Shown in pieces: positions 52,043-61,727 of a stretch of 64,000 nucleotides of DNA (position 1 is its first letter; each line of letters starts with the position of its first letter). Position numbers and translations under genes: made by a program. Origin of the DNA: WRGA01 sp031553395 (GTDB taxonomy: Bacteria > Bacteroidota > Bacteroidia > Bacteroidales > WRGA01); NCBI GenBank assembly GCA_031553395.1, contig JAVBLR010000003.1, positions 109,204 to 173,203 on the forward strand. Direction: 5' to 3'. The notes under the pieces are model-generated. The model was not told the DNA's origin, did not search any database, and was given only the letters and a program-made list of their open reading frames with translations.

Positions 52043-54103
52043 ATGAGAAAAAATGTAATCCTACTGTTTTTTTGTTCGTTCCTTCCATGTTTGAGCGTAT
52101 TTTCTCAAACAGAGAATGAACGTATACCCATTGTTTCGTGGAAAATCTCAGAACGTTTGGGAAATATTACTCCTTCGCAGATAGATACTGTACCATTAAA
52201 TTTTCAGAATAAAAATATAACCGATGCTTTTAGCACTGCATACGGTTATACCGGTAATTTAATGTTGCCGGGACAATCGAAAATTTTCTTCGATAGAGGA
52301 GAACAAAACCGGTTCATTTTTGCCGATGGATATGCTCATTTCGTCCAATCTCCCGGTAATTTCAATTTTACAAATACAAAAATACCATTTACCCAATTAT
52401 CTTATTTTACGGCAGGAAGTTCTACCAACAAGGAAGAACGTTTTTCGGGGATGTTCTCTGCAAATTTCAATAAAAAGTGGAATATAGGGATGGACTTTGA
52501 TTATATCTATGCAAAAGGATATTATGTAGGACAATCGGCTAAAATGTTCGATCTTATATTTTTTAGTAATTACCTTTCGGATAAGTATGTAATGCATACT
52601 TTTTGGGGAATTGACAATCTTGTGAACTATGAAAATGGAGGTATTTCCGATGACCGTTATATTACAAGTCCCGAAAGTGCAGGCCAGGGTTCCAAACGTC
52701 CTATAGATTCGAAAAGTATTCCGGTTAATTTTCAGGATGAGGTTGCTAAAGTTAAAAACCGGCAATTTTATTTGAATCAACGCTATAATGTTGGTTATTA
52801 CCGTAGAATTGCAGACATCCCCGATTCTGCATCTGTTCCGGTCAATCAAATTGATGCATTGAGTTCTTCCCTTCAGGTTAAAGGAAAAGTATTTGAAGGC
52901 GAAAATGACAGTATTGGTACTGCTTTCAAGCAAGTTGAAAAAGAAGAAGAATTTGTGCCGGTAACAAGTTTTATCTGGACAGCCAAATATACCTACGACT
53001 CCCGTTATTTTATTACAAAAACGATACCAAAATCCTATTATCAATACGGGCCTTACGTTAATTCTGCTTCAACAAGGGATTCTACAAATTATTCATCCTT
53101 ACGTAATACATTTGGCATTTCACTTCTCGAAGGTTTTAATAAATATGCTAAGGCCGGATTAAGCGTGTTTATCGAGAATGAAATACGCACTTTTCACGTA
53201 ATGGATAGTGGGCTTGTCGCAAAAAATACAAGGTATGGAAATTCGGTAAAATGGCCTACAACCGGTTCGCGCCGTGTGGAGAATGCGACTAGCATTGGTG
53301 CCGAGTTATCAAAACGCCAGGGAACATTGCTGAATTATAACTTTACAGGGGAATTGGGTGTGTTAGGAGATGATTTGGGGCAATTTAAATTACAGGGAAA
53401 TATCCAATCTCAATTTAAATTATGGAAAGATACGGTGCAATTGAGGGCTTATGGATATATAAAAAATTTAAAACCTTCTTATTACTTGAATACGTACCAT
53501 TCCAATTTCTTTTGGTGGAATAATAATTTCAGTGATCAAAGGCAAGTACGTATCGGCGGTAATTTTGCAATTCCCACGCGAGAGTTCAACTTTAATATTG
53601 GCGTTGAGAACTTGCAAAACTACATTTATTTTGATAAAAATGCATTACCTGCTCAAACAAGTAATAACATTCAGGTGCTTTCGGCAACATTAAATCAGAA
53701 TTTCCGTTTTGGTATTTTAAATTCAGAGAATGAATTGGTATATCAAACAAGCAGTAATAAAGATATTTTGCCGTTACCCGATTTTAGTATATACAGTAAT
53801 TTATATCTGTTATTCAAATTTGTAAAAGTTATGACTGTGCAGATAGGAGCAGATTTTAGGTATCATACCGAATATTATGCGCCTGCTTATCAACCTGCTA
53901 CTACTCAGTTTTATTTGCAGGATGAAGTAAAAATCGGAAATTCACCTTTGGTAAATGTGTATGCCAATATGTATTTAAAGAAAACCCGGTTTTTTATCAT
54001 GGCATATAATGTTGCACCGGGTAACCACTACTTCTCATTACCACATTATCCATTGAATCCTTTTCATATAAGAATGGGATTATCAATAAGTTTTATCGAT
54101 TAA
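52043..54103 (+). CDS. Putative porin (large Bacteroidota outer-membrane barrel)
   Basis: 686-residue outer-membrane protein with signal peptide MRKNVILLFFCSFLPCLSVFS. The whole mature length shows alternating aromatic beta-strands with long loops and ends in a terminal barrel strand (HIRMGLSISFID). The family is the Bacteroidota putative porin (PF14121 type): LNFQNKNITDAFSTAYGYTGNLMLPGQSKIFFDR and the YTAGSSTNKEERFSGMFSANFNKKWNIGMDF-like segment (here FTAGSSTNKEERF) are characteristic. Such proteins are taken as diffusion channels; substrate unknown. It has a promoter of its own after a repeat element. Confidence 0.87.
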   Translation: MRKNVILLFFCSFLPCLSVFSQTENERIPIVSWKISERLGNITPSQIDTVPLNFQNKNITDAFSTAYGYTGNLMLPGQSKIFFDRGEQNRFIFADGYAHFVQSPGNFNFTNTKIPFTQLSYFTAGSSTNKEERFSGMFSANFNKKWNIGMDFDYIYAKGYYVGQSAKMFDLIFFSNYLSDKYVMHTFWGIDNLVNYENGGISDDRYITSPESAGQGSKRPIDSKSIPVNFQDEVAKVKNRQFYLNQRYNVGYYRRIADIPDSASVPVNQIDALSSSLQVKGKVFEGENDSIGTAFKQVEKEEEFVPVTSFIWTAKYTYDSRYFITKTIPKSYYQYGPYVNSASTRDSTNYSSLRNTFGISLLEGFNKYAKAGLSVFIENEIRTFHVMDSGLVAKNTRYGNSVKWPTTGSRRVENATSIGAELSKRQGTLLNYNFTGELGVLGDDLGQFKLQGNIQSQFKLWKDTVQLRAYGYIKNLKPSYYLNTYHSNFFWWNNNFSDQRQVRIGGNFAIPTREFNFNIGVENLQNYIYFDKNALPAQTSNNIQVLSATLNQNFRFGILNSENELVYQTSSNKDILPLPDFSIYSNLYLLFKFVKVMTVQIGADFRYHTEYYAPAYQPATTQFYLQDEVKIGNSPLVNVYANMYLKKTRFFIMAYNVAPGNHYFSLPHYPLNPFHIRMGLSISFID

Positions 54104-54172
54104 GTTATAATTGCATCGAAGGCTAATTGCATTCGAATTCCGACACCTTTCGTCTAACTTCTTGATTTATAA

Positions 54173-54204
54173 ATTGTATAAAATTCAAAAAAAATCTATA
54201 TTTG
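54173..54204 (+). promoter_or_regulatory. Promoter of the DUF4836 gene
   Basis: ATTG (54173-54176), 20 nt, TATATTTG (54197-54204, perfect -7). Transcription would start near 54211, leaving a leader of about 37 nt. Confidence 0.65.
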
Positions 54205-54247
54205 TAGTTTCGTTTTTGTTTGTAAAACTTTTTAAATATTACATGGT

Positions 54248-55852
54248 ATGAAAAATCTTAAGACCCGAGGTGTCCAAATTTTGCTTTTTGCTGTGATAAT
54301 GGTGTTTGCAGCATCTTGCTCTAGCGAACCGAAACAATTAATGGCAATTCCGGATGATGCTGTTGTTGTTGTTGCATTTGATACAAAATCTATCCTTTCA
54401 AAATCGGAATTAGATAAATCTGATAATCCGTTAAATAAAATGATGAAGGATTTGGCAAATGATCAAAATGCTCCTACAACGCTTGTCGAAATTTTGAAGA
54501 ATCCCAAAAATGCTCCTATATCAATTATGGACGATATGTTCTTATTCGTTTCAAAAACTCATACAGGATTTGTAGCGAAAGTATCGGACGAAGATAAATT
54601 AAAGAAAGTATTCAAGGAGTTGGATATTGATGATATTATTAAAAAAGATAAATGTAGTATTGTTGAATTAGACCGTTCTACTGTTTGTGCATGGGATGGA
54701 GACCGGTTCCTATTCCTTTCGGCAAATGATTATGATAAACGTGATGAACTTGAAGATTACGCACAAACCTTACTTACACAAAAGAAAGAAAACAGTATCT
54801 TGGCAAATAAAGGATTTTCTGATTTTTATGGAAAGAAAAAAGATGTTTCGGCTTGGCTTTGTTATGACAACGTACCTCGTGAAATAAAAAAAGAAATTCG
54901 TTCGGAAGTTAATATTGATTTGAGTGAATTGGAAGTAGGTTTTTTCCTTACTTTCGAAAAAGGCCAAACAAAACTCGAAGCCAATTTAATAAAAGCAAGC
55001 GATGAATTTAAAGCTCATATTAAAGAATATAATTGTACGGATGGAAAAATATCCGGTGATTTGTTGAAATATTTACCCGAACAATCAATCGTAGCATTTG
55101 CAGCTTCATTGAATGGTGAGAAATTGTATGATGTCTTTTCTAAAACAAATAAACGTGAATTAAGCCAGGTTGAGAGTGAGGCGAAAGAGGCTAATGTTGA
55201 TATTAAAAAATTACTGTCTTCATTTAAGGGAGATGTTGTTTTCAGTTTGTATGATGTAATAAATATTCCTAAGAAAAGTTATAAATATAATTATAATACA
55301 GGGGATTATGAAGATGTAATGGTAGATTCTCCTATGCCGGTATTAACTGTTTTAGCTGAAGCAAAAGACGATTATGCATTGAATTCGGTTGTAAATTTCA
55401 TAAAAAAAGAAATGGGAGATAGTGCTGTTTCTAAAGATGGGGATGTTTATATGCTCGATATAGATGGGGTTAAAGCTGCCTTTGGAAAAACAGATAAATA
55501 TTATTTCTTTACATTGGATGAATTAGCTGTAAGCAAGATTAAGAGTGGATATGATAAATCGTTGTTTGATTCAGAGTTAAAGAAAGAAATGAAGAATTCA
55601 TTCAGTTATGGTTATATGAATTTGAATTTGGATAAATATCCGGCTTCATCCCGTAAAGCCATAGATGAATTTTTGGCTGATGAATTTGATTTAGGAGTAG
55701 CAACAATACTTTCCAAGCAATTAAATTCCGTACAAATTTATGCGACATCCGAATCCTCGGCAGAGCTTATTCTTAAATATGCCGATGAAAAAGAAAATAG
55801 TGCAAAAATAATAGTACAAACAATCGCTAATATTTTGCAAAAATTCATGTAA
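54248..55852 (+). CDS. DUF4836 family lipoprotein
   Basis: 534 residues with a lipoprotein signal (VQILLFAVIMVFAASCSSEPKQ), Cys at about residue 24. The mature protein begins LMAIPDDAVVVVAFDTKSILSKSELDK, the hallmark of the DUF4836 family of Bacteroidota lipoproteins, and runs through two related halves that look like a duplicated alpha-beta fold (VDIKKLLSSFKGDVVFSLYDV). It is rich in Lys and Asp. Function is unknown; location is probably the outer membrane, inner or outer leaflet. It has a good promoter and is followed by a terminator, so it is monocistronic. Confidence 0.87.
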   Translation: MKNLKTRGVQILLFAVIMVFAASCSSEPKQLMAIPDDAVVVVAFDTKSILSKSELDKSDNPLNKMMKDLANDQNAPTTLVEILKNPKNAPISIMDDMFLFVSKTHTGFVAKVSDEDKLKKVFKELDIDDIIKKDKCSIVELDRSTVCAWDGDRFLFLSANDYDKRDELEDYAQTLLTQKKENSILANKGFSDFYGKKKDVSAWLCYDNVPREIKKEIRSEVNIDLSELEVGFFLTFEKGQTKLEANLIKASDEFKAHIKEYNCTDGKISGDLLKYLPEQSIVAFAASLNGEKLYDVFSKTNKRELSQVESEAKEANVDIKKLLSSFKGDVVFSLYDVINIPKKSYKYNYNTGDYEDVMVDSPMPVLTVLAEAKDDYALNSVVNFIKKEMGDSAVSKDGDVYMLDIDGVKAAFGKTDKYYFFTLDELAVSKIKSGYDKSLFDSELKKEMKNSFSYGYMNLNLDKYPASSRKAIDEFLADEFDLGVATILSKQLNSVQIYATSESSAELILKYADEKENSAKIIVQTIANILQKFM

Positions 55853-55877
55853 TCACAGATTAAACAGATTATAATTT

Positions 55878-55912
55878 AAGAAAGCCTTCAGAATGAGGGC
55901 TTTCTTAATATT
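55878..55912 (+). terminator. Terminator after the DUF4836 gene
   Basis: aagaaagccttc (55878-55889) pairs with gagggctttctt (55895-55906) with one G-U pair and a 5-nt loop, followed by aatattatacctt. It isolates the lipoprotein gene from the next gene. Confidence 0.78.
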
Positions 55913-55987
55913 ATACCTTCCCTTTATTGTTATCGACTTTAAAAAGATAAATAAATTCATAACTTATTATATTGTTTGAGATAAATA

Positions 55988-56956
55988 ATGAAAAGAATAA
56001 ATGACGTATTAATTGGTCTTATAAAGGATAATACCGGAGAAAATGAAAATCCAGTGGATTTATTGATAAGCATTACCCCGATGAGCAAGGAAGCTGCATA
56101 TCGCAGATTAAGAGGAGATATGGATTTTACACTGGAAGAAGCGTTTGAAATATCCAAGATGTTCAGAACTCCATTAATACACATTTTCGAATTATTTGTA
56201 GAATCTCAGCGAAGTGTCTTTCATCTATATCAATTAAATAAGGTAGCTTCAGGGAATATGGAGCAATATGATCTCATGATTGATGATATGCTTTCGAGTT
56301 TCTTGTATGTTACAGAATCTCCTCATAGTGCAAATTTATACAATGCTACAAATTATATTCCTGCAGGTTTTTTATTTCGGCATAAATTACTTGGCAAATT
56401 CAATTTGTTTAAATGGAGTTTTCAAATGTGTAAAAATGGAATATATCAAAAAATGTCGGATATTATTATTCCTCAATACGTTGAAGTTAAAAAAAATAGA
56501 TTTGCAGAATTAATGAGCAATTTTACTCTGTTTTTTATTTTTACTGCTAATTTATTCCCATCAATAGTAAAGGATATTATGTTCTTTTCTAAAGTTGGAC
56601 TTATTTCCAAAGAAGAGGTCGAAATTTTAAAGCAAGAATTAACTTCATTGGTTGATACATTAGAATTTTATGCCGAAACAGGCAAAAATGAGAAAGGATT
56701 TCCGGTTACAATTTATGTGTCAAATGCATATTTAGATGCTTCTTATCTTTTTATGGAACGTTCGGATGGTTTTCAAATAGCTTCAACCTGTATGTATGAA
56801 GTAAATTTTTTGGGTACAACAAACAATGAAATATGCACGGAACATAAGGATTGGATAGACTCTATGAGAGCATTTTCGATGTGCATCTCCAAAAGTGGAA
56901 ATATCGAACGGGTAAAATTTTTCCAAGAGCAAAGAGCTTCCATCGAGAGTCTCTAA
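55988..56956 (+). CDS. Unknown protein with a possible N-terminal helix-turn-helix
   Basis: 322 residues, cytoplasmic by composition, no signal peptide. Residues about 25-65 (LLISITPMSKEAAYRRLRGDMDFTLEEAFEISKMF) have the pattern of a Cro/XRE-like helix-turn-helix, including the recognition-helix-like KEAAYRRLRG. The remaining about 250 residues are helical, rich in Met, Phe and Leu, and match no domain I know. Bacteroides carry similar stand-alone proteins of about 300 residues that are annotated hypothetical. It lies between the DUF4836 terminator and the VIT-domain gene (98 nt away, same strand), so it could regulate that gene; this is inference. Confidence 0.6.
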   Translation: MKRINDVLIGLIKDNTGENENPVDLLISITPMSKEAAYRRLRGDMDFTLEEAFEISKMFRTPLIHIFELFVESQRSVFHLYQLNKVASGNMEQYDLMIDDMLSSFLYVTESPHSANLYNATNYIPAGFLFRHKLLGKFNLFKWSFQMCKNGIYQKMSDIIIPQYVEVKKNRFAELMSNFTLFFIFTANLFPSIVKDIMFFSKVGLISKEEVEILKQELTSLVDTLEFYAETGKNEKGFPVTIYVSNAYLDASYLFMERSDGFQIASTCMYEVNFLGTTNNEICTEHKDWIDSMRAFSMCISKSGNIERVKFFQEQRASIESL

Positions 56957-57054
56957 TTTTAGCAATTCATAGAAATAATAGTGTTTACACTTTATGGAAT
57001 TTTGAAAGAAATATCATCTAAAAAAGAGTAAAGAAACATCTAAAATTAAATAGC

Positions 57055-60000
57055 ATGAGAAAAATTGCTTTTTTTCTTTTATTAATGATTACAGGCTATT
57101 GTTTTAGCCAAAATAATCGTGAAATAATTCCATCTCCGAATATTCGTGTAAATAACTTGAAACAAGATGAAACCCCCGTTAAAGTTTCGGAAGTTAAAAC
57201 CGATGTAAAAATAGTCGGTTCACTAGCTGTTACAACAATTGAAATGTCGTTTTACAATCCGAATAACCGTGTATTGGAAGGCGAATTGAATTTTCCGTTG
57301 GCCGAAGGACAAACTATTTTCCGTTTTGCGTTGGATATAAACGGAAAGTTACGTGAAGGTGTAGTGGTAGAAAAGGCAAAAGGACAAGCGGTTTTCGAAT
57401 CGACAATCCGCAAGAACATCGACCCCGGATTGTTGGAAAAAACGCAGGGAAATAATTTCAGGACGCGCGTATATCCTTTGCCTGCAAAAGGTTATAGGAC
57501 GATTCTTATTGCTTATGAACAGGAACTAAGCAGGGATAATGATAATTATCGTTTTTTCTTGCCTGTAGAATATGGCGATAAATTGAATTTTAATCTCACA
57601 ATTAGTGTTTTTGGAAGTGATAATACTCCGAAAATGGATAAAACGCCTTGGGGAAATTTCAAATTTGATAAGGCCGGAGATGCTTATTTGGCTTCTTATT
57701 CGGCAAAGGATTATTCGGCTCAGGGGCAACTTATTTTTTCTATCCCGGTGAAAGATAACCGTAAATTATTTGTAGAAAAAGGGAAAATAAGCAACGAAAC
57801 GGTTTTCTATTCGCAAATATTTCCCGAAATAGTCAATAAAACAAAACAACTTCCTTCCCGAATCGCTTTGTATTGGGATGCTTCGTCATCTATGGAAAAA
57901 CGGAATTTTAAATTGGAAGCCGAATTATTATCTGCCTATTTTAAAGAAATCAATAATGTGACAATTGACTTATATACATTCAATTGCATTTTAAAAAAAA
58001 ACAATTCTTTCTCCATAAAAAATGGCAATTGGAGCGAACTGAAATTAGTATTGGAAAATATGGCTTATGACGGAGGAACACAATTAGGCACTCTTAATTT
58101 GAATGCCACCAAGGCTGACGAAATTCTTTTATTTACCGACGGATTAAGTAATTTCGGAAAAATAACTCCTGAAACCGGAACAATTCCTGTATCAACGATA
58201 AGCTCGACACTAAGCACCAATCATACTCTCCTCAAATTTATAACATCATCAACCGGTGGTAAGTTTATTAATTTGATGCAGGAAACACCTCAGGAATCAG
58301 TGAATATGCTGAAAAACGAAAGTTACAGATTGATTTCTGCCGATTACAATAAGTCGGATATCAGCGATTTTACCACTTCGGGAACAGTAATCAAAGCAAT
58401 CTCAGGATTTTCAATGGCCGGAAAATTGAATGTTGCCGAAACTACAATTACGTTGAATTTTGGAATTGGAAATGAAGTGTTACATTCCGAAAAAGTTGTT
58501 ATCAGAGCAAAAGATGCTGTTGATTATGATAATATTGTGGAACGGGTTTGGGCAGAAAAACGAATTACCGAATTAGACCAATTATACGACCAAAACAAAG
58601 ACGAAATAGAATCATTAGGCAGAAAATACAATATTGTAACTCGTAATACTTCGTTGATTGTGCTGGACCGTGTGGAAGATTATATTCAACATCAAATAAC
58701 TCCACCTGCCGAATTGATGGAAGAATACAATCGCCAGTTAGATGAAATCAATACCGAAAAGGAAAACGAACGGGAAAGCCGGATTGATGATATTCTTTCT
58801 TCTTTTGAAGAGCGAAAAGAATGGTGGAATCTAAAATTTCCGAAAACTCCGCCTGCGAAAAAAACTAAACCTAAAAAAAGAGATGAGGCGGTAATTTTCG
58901 AAAATCATACTGAAGCAGGTGTATTTATTGATGATTATGCGCCAGAAGCTATAAGTGTTGCAGAAGCTGCTCCTGCCGGTGATAGGAGTTATAATAGGAA
59001 TTATACGGAAGAATCGAATAAAAGTACAGAAAGCTTTGCTGATAAATGGGTAGCCAGTTCCTCTGATTTGCAAAAGGATATTGCATCTCCAGAAGAAGCA
59101 TTGGCCGGAAAACTGGCAGGAGTAGTGGTTCCCGTAGCTCCTCAGAATGCAGAAACCCGTATCAGGGGAAATGCTTCGTCAGAATCATCTGGCGCTCCTT
59201 TATATATTGTCGATGGATTGCCTGTTAATGATATAAGTTCGATTAGCCCGGATGATATTCATAATATCGAGGTTCTGAAAGATGCTTCAGCAAAAGCATT
59301 ATATGGTTCAAAAGGCGCCAATGGAGTAGTTATAGTTACAACAAAGGGTGCAGCTTCAAATAAAACGAATGAAGAATTTCAATCTTTACTTGCAGATATT
59401 GCATTGAAAGACTGGTCGCCCGATACTCCTTATTTAAAAGAATTGAAATCCAAATCCAACGAAGAGTTATATAAGGCGTATTTGAATATCCGGAATCAAT
59501 ATAAAACAATGCCTTCGTTCTTCTTGGATGTTGCGGCGTTCTTCGAAGAAAGAGGATTGAAAGAGGAAGCGTTGGTTATCCTTTCCAATTTAGCCGAAAT
59601 GGAAATCGAAGATTACCAATTATATCGTGTATTGGCTCATCGATTGAAACAATTAAACTATACCGATTATGCAATTGATGTCTTTAAAACGGTATTGCAA
59701 TTACGTCCGGAAGAACCGCAATCATATCGTGATTTAGGATTGGCTTATGCTCAAAATAAAGAATATCAGGATGCTATTAATACGATGTACAAAATTGTTG
59801 AACAAGAATGGGATGGCCGTTTTCCCGGAATAGAAGTGATTGCAATTGAAGAAATAAATGCTATTATTACTAAAGCAAAACAAGAAAATATTAACCTGAA
59901 ATTGAATAATATAGATAAACGATTGATATTTAATATGCCGGTTGATATTCGTATTGTATTGAATTGGGATACTGACAACAGCGATATGGATTTATGGGTA

Positions 60001-60306
60001 ACCGACCCTTATGGCGAACAATGTGATTACAGTAATAACCTGACTCGTATTGGCGGAATGATTTCGGATGATTTTACGGATGGATATGGACCTGAGGAAT
60101 TTCTTATCAAACAGGCTGTTCCCGGAAAATATCAAATTCAGGCAAATTACTATGGTTCGCGCGAACAAACATTGATAGGCCCAACCACCATATATTTGGA
60201 TATTTTTACACGTTATGGCAGCGGACGGGAAGAGAAAAAAACAATAACACTTCGATTAACGGAAGATAAAGAAGTTATCGATATCGGGGAAATTAGTTTT
60301 AAATAA
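57055..60306 (+). CDS. VIT/von Willebrand A/TonB-plug/TPR/DUF2135 multidomain exported protein
   Basis: 1083 residues with signal peptide MRKIAFFLLLMITGYCFS. Order: VIT domain (about 30-160; VVVEKAKGQAVFESTIRKNIDPGLLE); von Willebrand A domain (about 270-430) with the full MIDAS set DASSSM, GGTQLG and FTDG; coiled linker; a TonB-dependent-receptor plug domain (about 680-765; GKLAGVVVPV, TRIRGNASSESSGAPLYIVDGLPV, IEVLKDASAKALYGSKGANGVVIVTTKG) with no barrel after it; TPR-like repeats (about 800-950); and a C-terminal DUF2135 beta-sandwich (about 960-1083; DMDLWVTDPYGE). VIT-vWA proteins bind surface partners; the plug without a barrel suggests docking to a SusC-type channel or TonB system. Location is periplasmic or surface. 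Role unknown. Confidence 0.85.
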   Translation: MRKIAFFLLLMITGYCFSQNNREIIPSPNIRVNNLKQDETPVKVSEVKTDVKIVGSLAVTTIEMSFYNPNNRVLEGELNFPLAEGQTIFRFALDINGKLREGVVVEKAKGQAVFESTIRKNIDPGLLEKTQGNNFRTRVYPLPAKGYRTILIAYEQELSRDNDNYRFFLPVEYGDKLNFNLTISVFGSDNTPKMDKTPWGNFKFDKAGDAYLASYSAKDYSAQGQLIFSIPVKDNRKLFVEKGKISNETVFYSQIFPEIVNKTKQLPSRIALYWDASSSMEKRNFKLEAELLSAYFKEINNVTIDLYTFNCILKKNNSFSIKNGNWSELKLVLENMAYDGGTQLGTLNLNATKADEILLFTDGLSNFGKITPETGTIPVSTISSTLSTNHTLLKFITSSTGGKFINLMQETPQESVNMLKNESYRLISADYNKSDISDFTTSGTVIKAISGFSMAGKLNVAETTITLNFGIGNEVLHSEKVVIRAKDAVDYDNIVERVWAEKRITELDQLYDQNKDEIESLGRKYNIVTRNTSLIVLDRVEDYIQHQITPPAELMEEYNRQLDEINTEKENERESRIDDILSSFEERKEWWNLKFPKTPPAKKTKPKKRDEAVIFENHTEAGVFIDDYAPEAISVAEAAPAGDRSYNRNYTEESNKSTESFADKWVASSSDLQKDIASPEEALAGKLAGVVVPVAPQNAETRIRGNASSESSGAPLYIVDGLPVNDISSISPDDIHNIEVLKDASAKALYGSKGANGVVIVTTKGAASNKTNEEFQSLLADIALKDWSPDTPYLKELKSKSNEELYKAYLNIRNQYKTMPSFFLDVAAFFEERGLKEEALVILSNLAEMEIEDYQLYRVLAHRLKQLNYTDYAIDVFKTVLQLRPEEPQSYRDLGLAYAQNKEYQDAINTMYKIVEQEWDGRFPGIEVIAIEEINAIITKAKQENINLKLNNIDKRLIFNMPVDIRIVLNWDTDNSDMDLWVTDPYGEQCDYSNNLTRIGGMISDDFTDGYGPEEFLIKQAVPGKYQIQANYYGSREQTLIGPTTIYLDIFTRYGSGREEKKTITLRLTEDKEVIDIGEISFK

Positions 60307-60318
60307 GCTGAAAAATGG

Positions 60319-60361
60319 AAAGTTGAAAGTGATGAGATAAAATTCACTTTCAACTTTTTTT
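60319..60361 (+). terminator. Terminator after the VIT-domain gene, built from gttgaaa units
   Basis: aaagttgaaagtga (60319-60332) pairs perfectly with tcactttcaacttt (60344-60357), 14 bp, followed by a run of T. The stem uses the same gttgaaa unit as the repeat at 51939-52003. Confidence 0.87.
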
Positions 60362-60480
60362 ATGATAATACAGGTATAATATTTGAATGGCACAGGTATG
60401 AAGCAATTATTTGCAATTTAATTGTGTGAAGTGAGCCAAAAGTCAGTAGAGTTAATTACAAGGAATAACTCAAAACAGAC

Positions 60481-61638
60481 TCATTTTCTGAGTAACATAA
60501 TTGCCTTTAATGCTAAATCAAAAAATACCATTTTTGCATTAATATTTTGCCCGATATGAGCTTCGGCAAGTCCGAATTCTTCCATTAATCCGTAAATATT
60601 TTTCTCATTGATAAAACGGGCAAAACGGGAAGAAAAATTATTTTCTTCAAAAGTGAGGTAGTTTATTTGAGGCTGACTCAAATTAAGAATAAAATTTTCC
60701 CGAATCATCCGCTGGCTGTATGAAAGAAAAGCTTTTTGTCTTTCTCTTCCTTCAGTAGCCATTGTATCCGCCCAATGTTTCAGGCCTTTCAGGCCGTTGC
60801 TTTTTTCAGCCGGAATAGTGATAAATCCGACTTTGTATGCCGAACGCATCAGTTCGCTGAATTGTTCCAAAAAGAAGCTATTATCTTCGCTTTGGTTTAT
60901 AGCATCCATTGCGCGGGTAAAACTTCCATTAGCAATATGTGCGATAGCACGGGCATCATCGTCATTCAATGTATATTTTTCAGTTAATGCCTGAATCATT
61001 TCATCCTGAGGAATTGCTTTTACATTAATGCGCTGCGAACGAGACTGGATGGTAATGATAATTTCATCAGGTTGTTCCGATATCAGGAAAAAAAGTGTTT
61101 TTGCAGGAGGTTCCTCCAATAGTTTCAATAATTTATTGGCACAATCCTGATGCATTTTTTCCGGAAGCCAGATAATCATTATTTTATATTCGGCTTCGAA
61201 TGTTTTCAGATTGAGTTTGCGTATAATCTCGTCGCTTTCTTTGGTATAGATGGTACCTTGTTTATTCCCTTCGCCAATTGCTTCGAGCCACTGATTATAT
61301 GTAAAATAGGTATTTTGAAGTAAAAAAGAACGCCATTCGGGCAAAAAATCGTCACAAACAATCCGCTTCGATTTTTCATTTTTTACAATGGGAAAGACAA
61401 AATGAACATCAGGATGAATCAATTTATTCATTTTCAAACACGAAGGACAAATGCCACACGCATCAGTCTCAGTTCGGTTGGAACAGTTTATATATTGAGC
61501 GAATGCAAGTGCCAAAGCAAATTTACCAACACCTTCCTTCCCACAAAGCAATTGCGCATGAGGAATTTGCTCCGTTTGAATGGAATGAATAAATCGCTGT
61601 TTTATTTCTTCTTGTCCTATAATGTCTTTGAAAAACAT
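60481..61638 (-). CDS. holB: DNA polymerase III delta-prime subunit
   Basis: 385-residue AAA+ clamp-loader subunit. It begins MFFKDIIGQEEIKQRFIHSIQTEQIPHAQLLCGKEGVGKFALALAFAQYI, with a P-loop-like GKEGVGKFALA, a four-cysteine zinc module (CSNRTETDACGICPSCLKMN) typical of delta-prime and gamma subunits, and the sensor-1-like SRSQRI (arginine finger, SRC in other subunits). It works with delta and tau to load the sliding clamp. It lies 88 nt after metF on the minus strand across a gttattt repeat; both are probably on one transcript. Confidence 0.93.
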   Translation of the reverse strand: MFFKDIIGQEEIKQRFIHSIQTEQIPHAQLLCGKEGVGKFALALAFAQYINCSNRTETDACGICPSCLKMNKLIHPDVHFVFPIVKNEKSKRIVCDDFLPEWRSFLLQNTYFTYNQWLEAIGEGNKQGTIYTKESDEIIRKLNLKTFEAEYKIMIIWLPEKMHQDCANKLLKLLEEPPAKTLFFLISEQPDEIIITIQSRSQRINVKAIPQDEMIQALTEKYTLNDDDARAIAHIANGSFTRAMDAINQSEDNSFFLEQFSELMRSAYKVGFITIPAEKSNGLKGLKHWADTMATEGRERQKAFLSYSQRMIRENFILNLSQPQINYLTFEENNFSSRFARFINEKNIYGLMEEFGLAEAHIGQNINAKMVFFDLALKAIMLLRK

Positions 61639-61649
61639 GAGTAAAACTT

Positions 61650-61727
61650 GTTATTTGTTGTTTTGTTACTCGTTATTTGTGTTTGTTATTAGCTACAAGT
61701 TCTTACAAATAACAAACAACAAATAAC
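61650..61727. repeat. Intergenic inverted repeat, unit gttattt/gttgttt
   Basis: gttatttgttgttt (61650-61663) and aaacaacaaataac (61714-61727) are perfect complements. Further similar units lie between. The right arm ends on the stop codon of metF (61727-61729) and the element occupies the gap to holB. Confidence 0.8.

Noticed and set aside
52397..53044. 215-codon open frame antisense to the porin gene
   Set aside because: The sense strand has a signal peptide and barrel pattern throughout; the antisense product has no recognisable domain or start signal.
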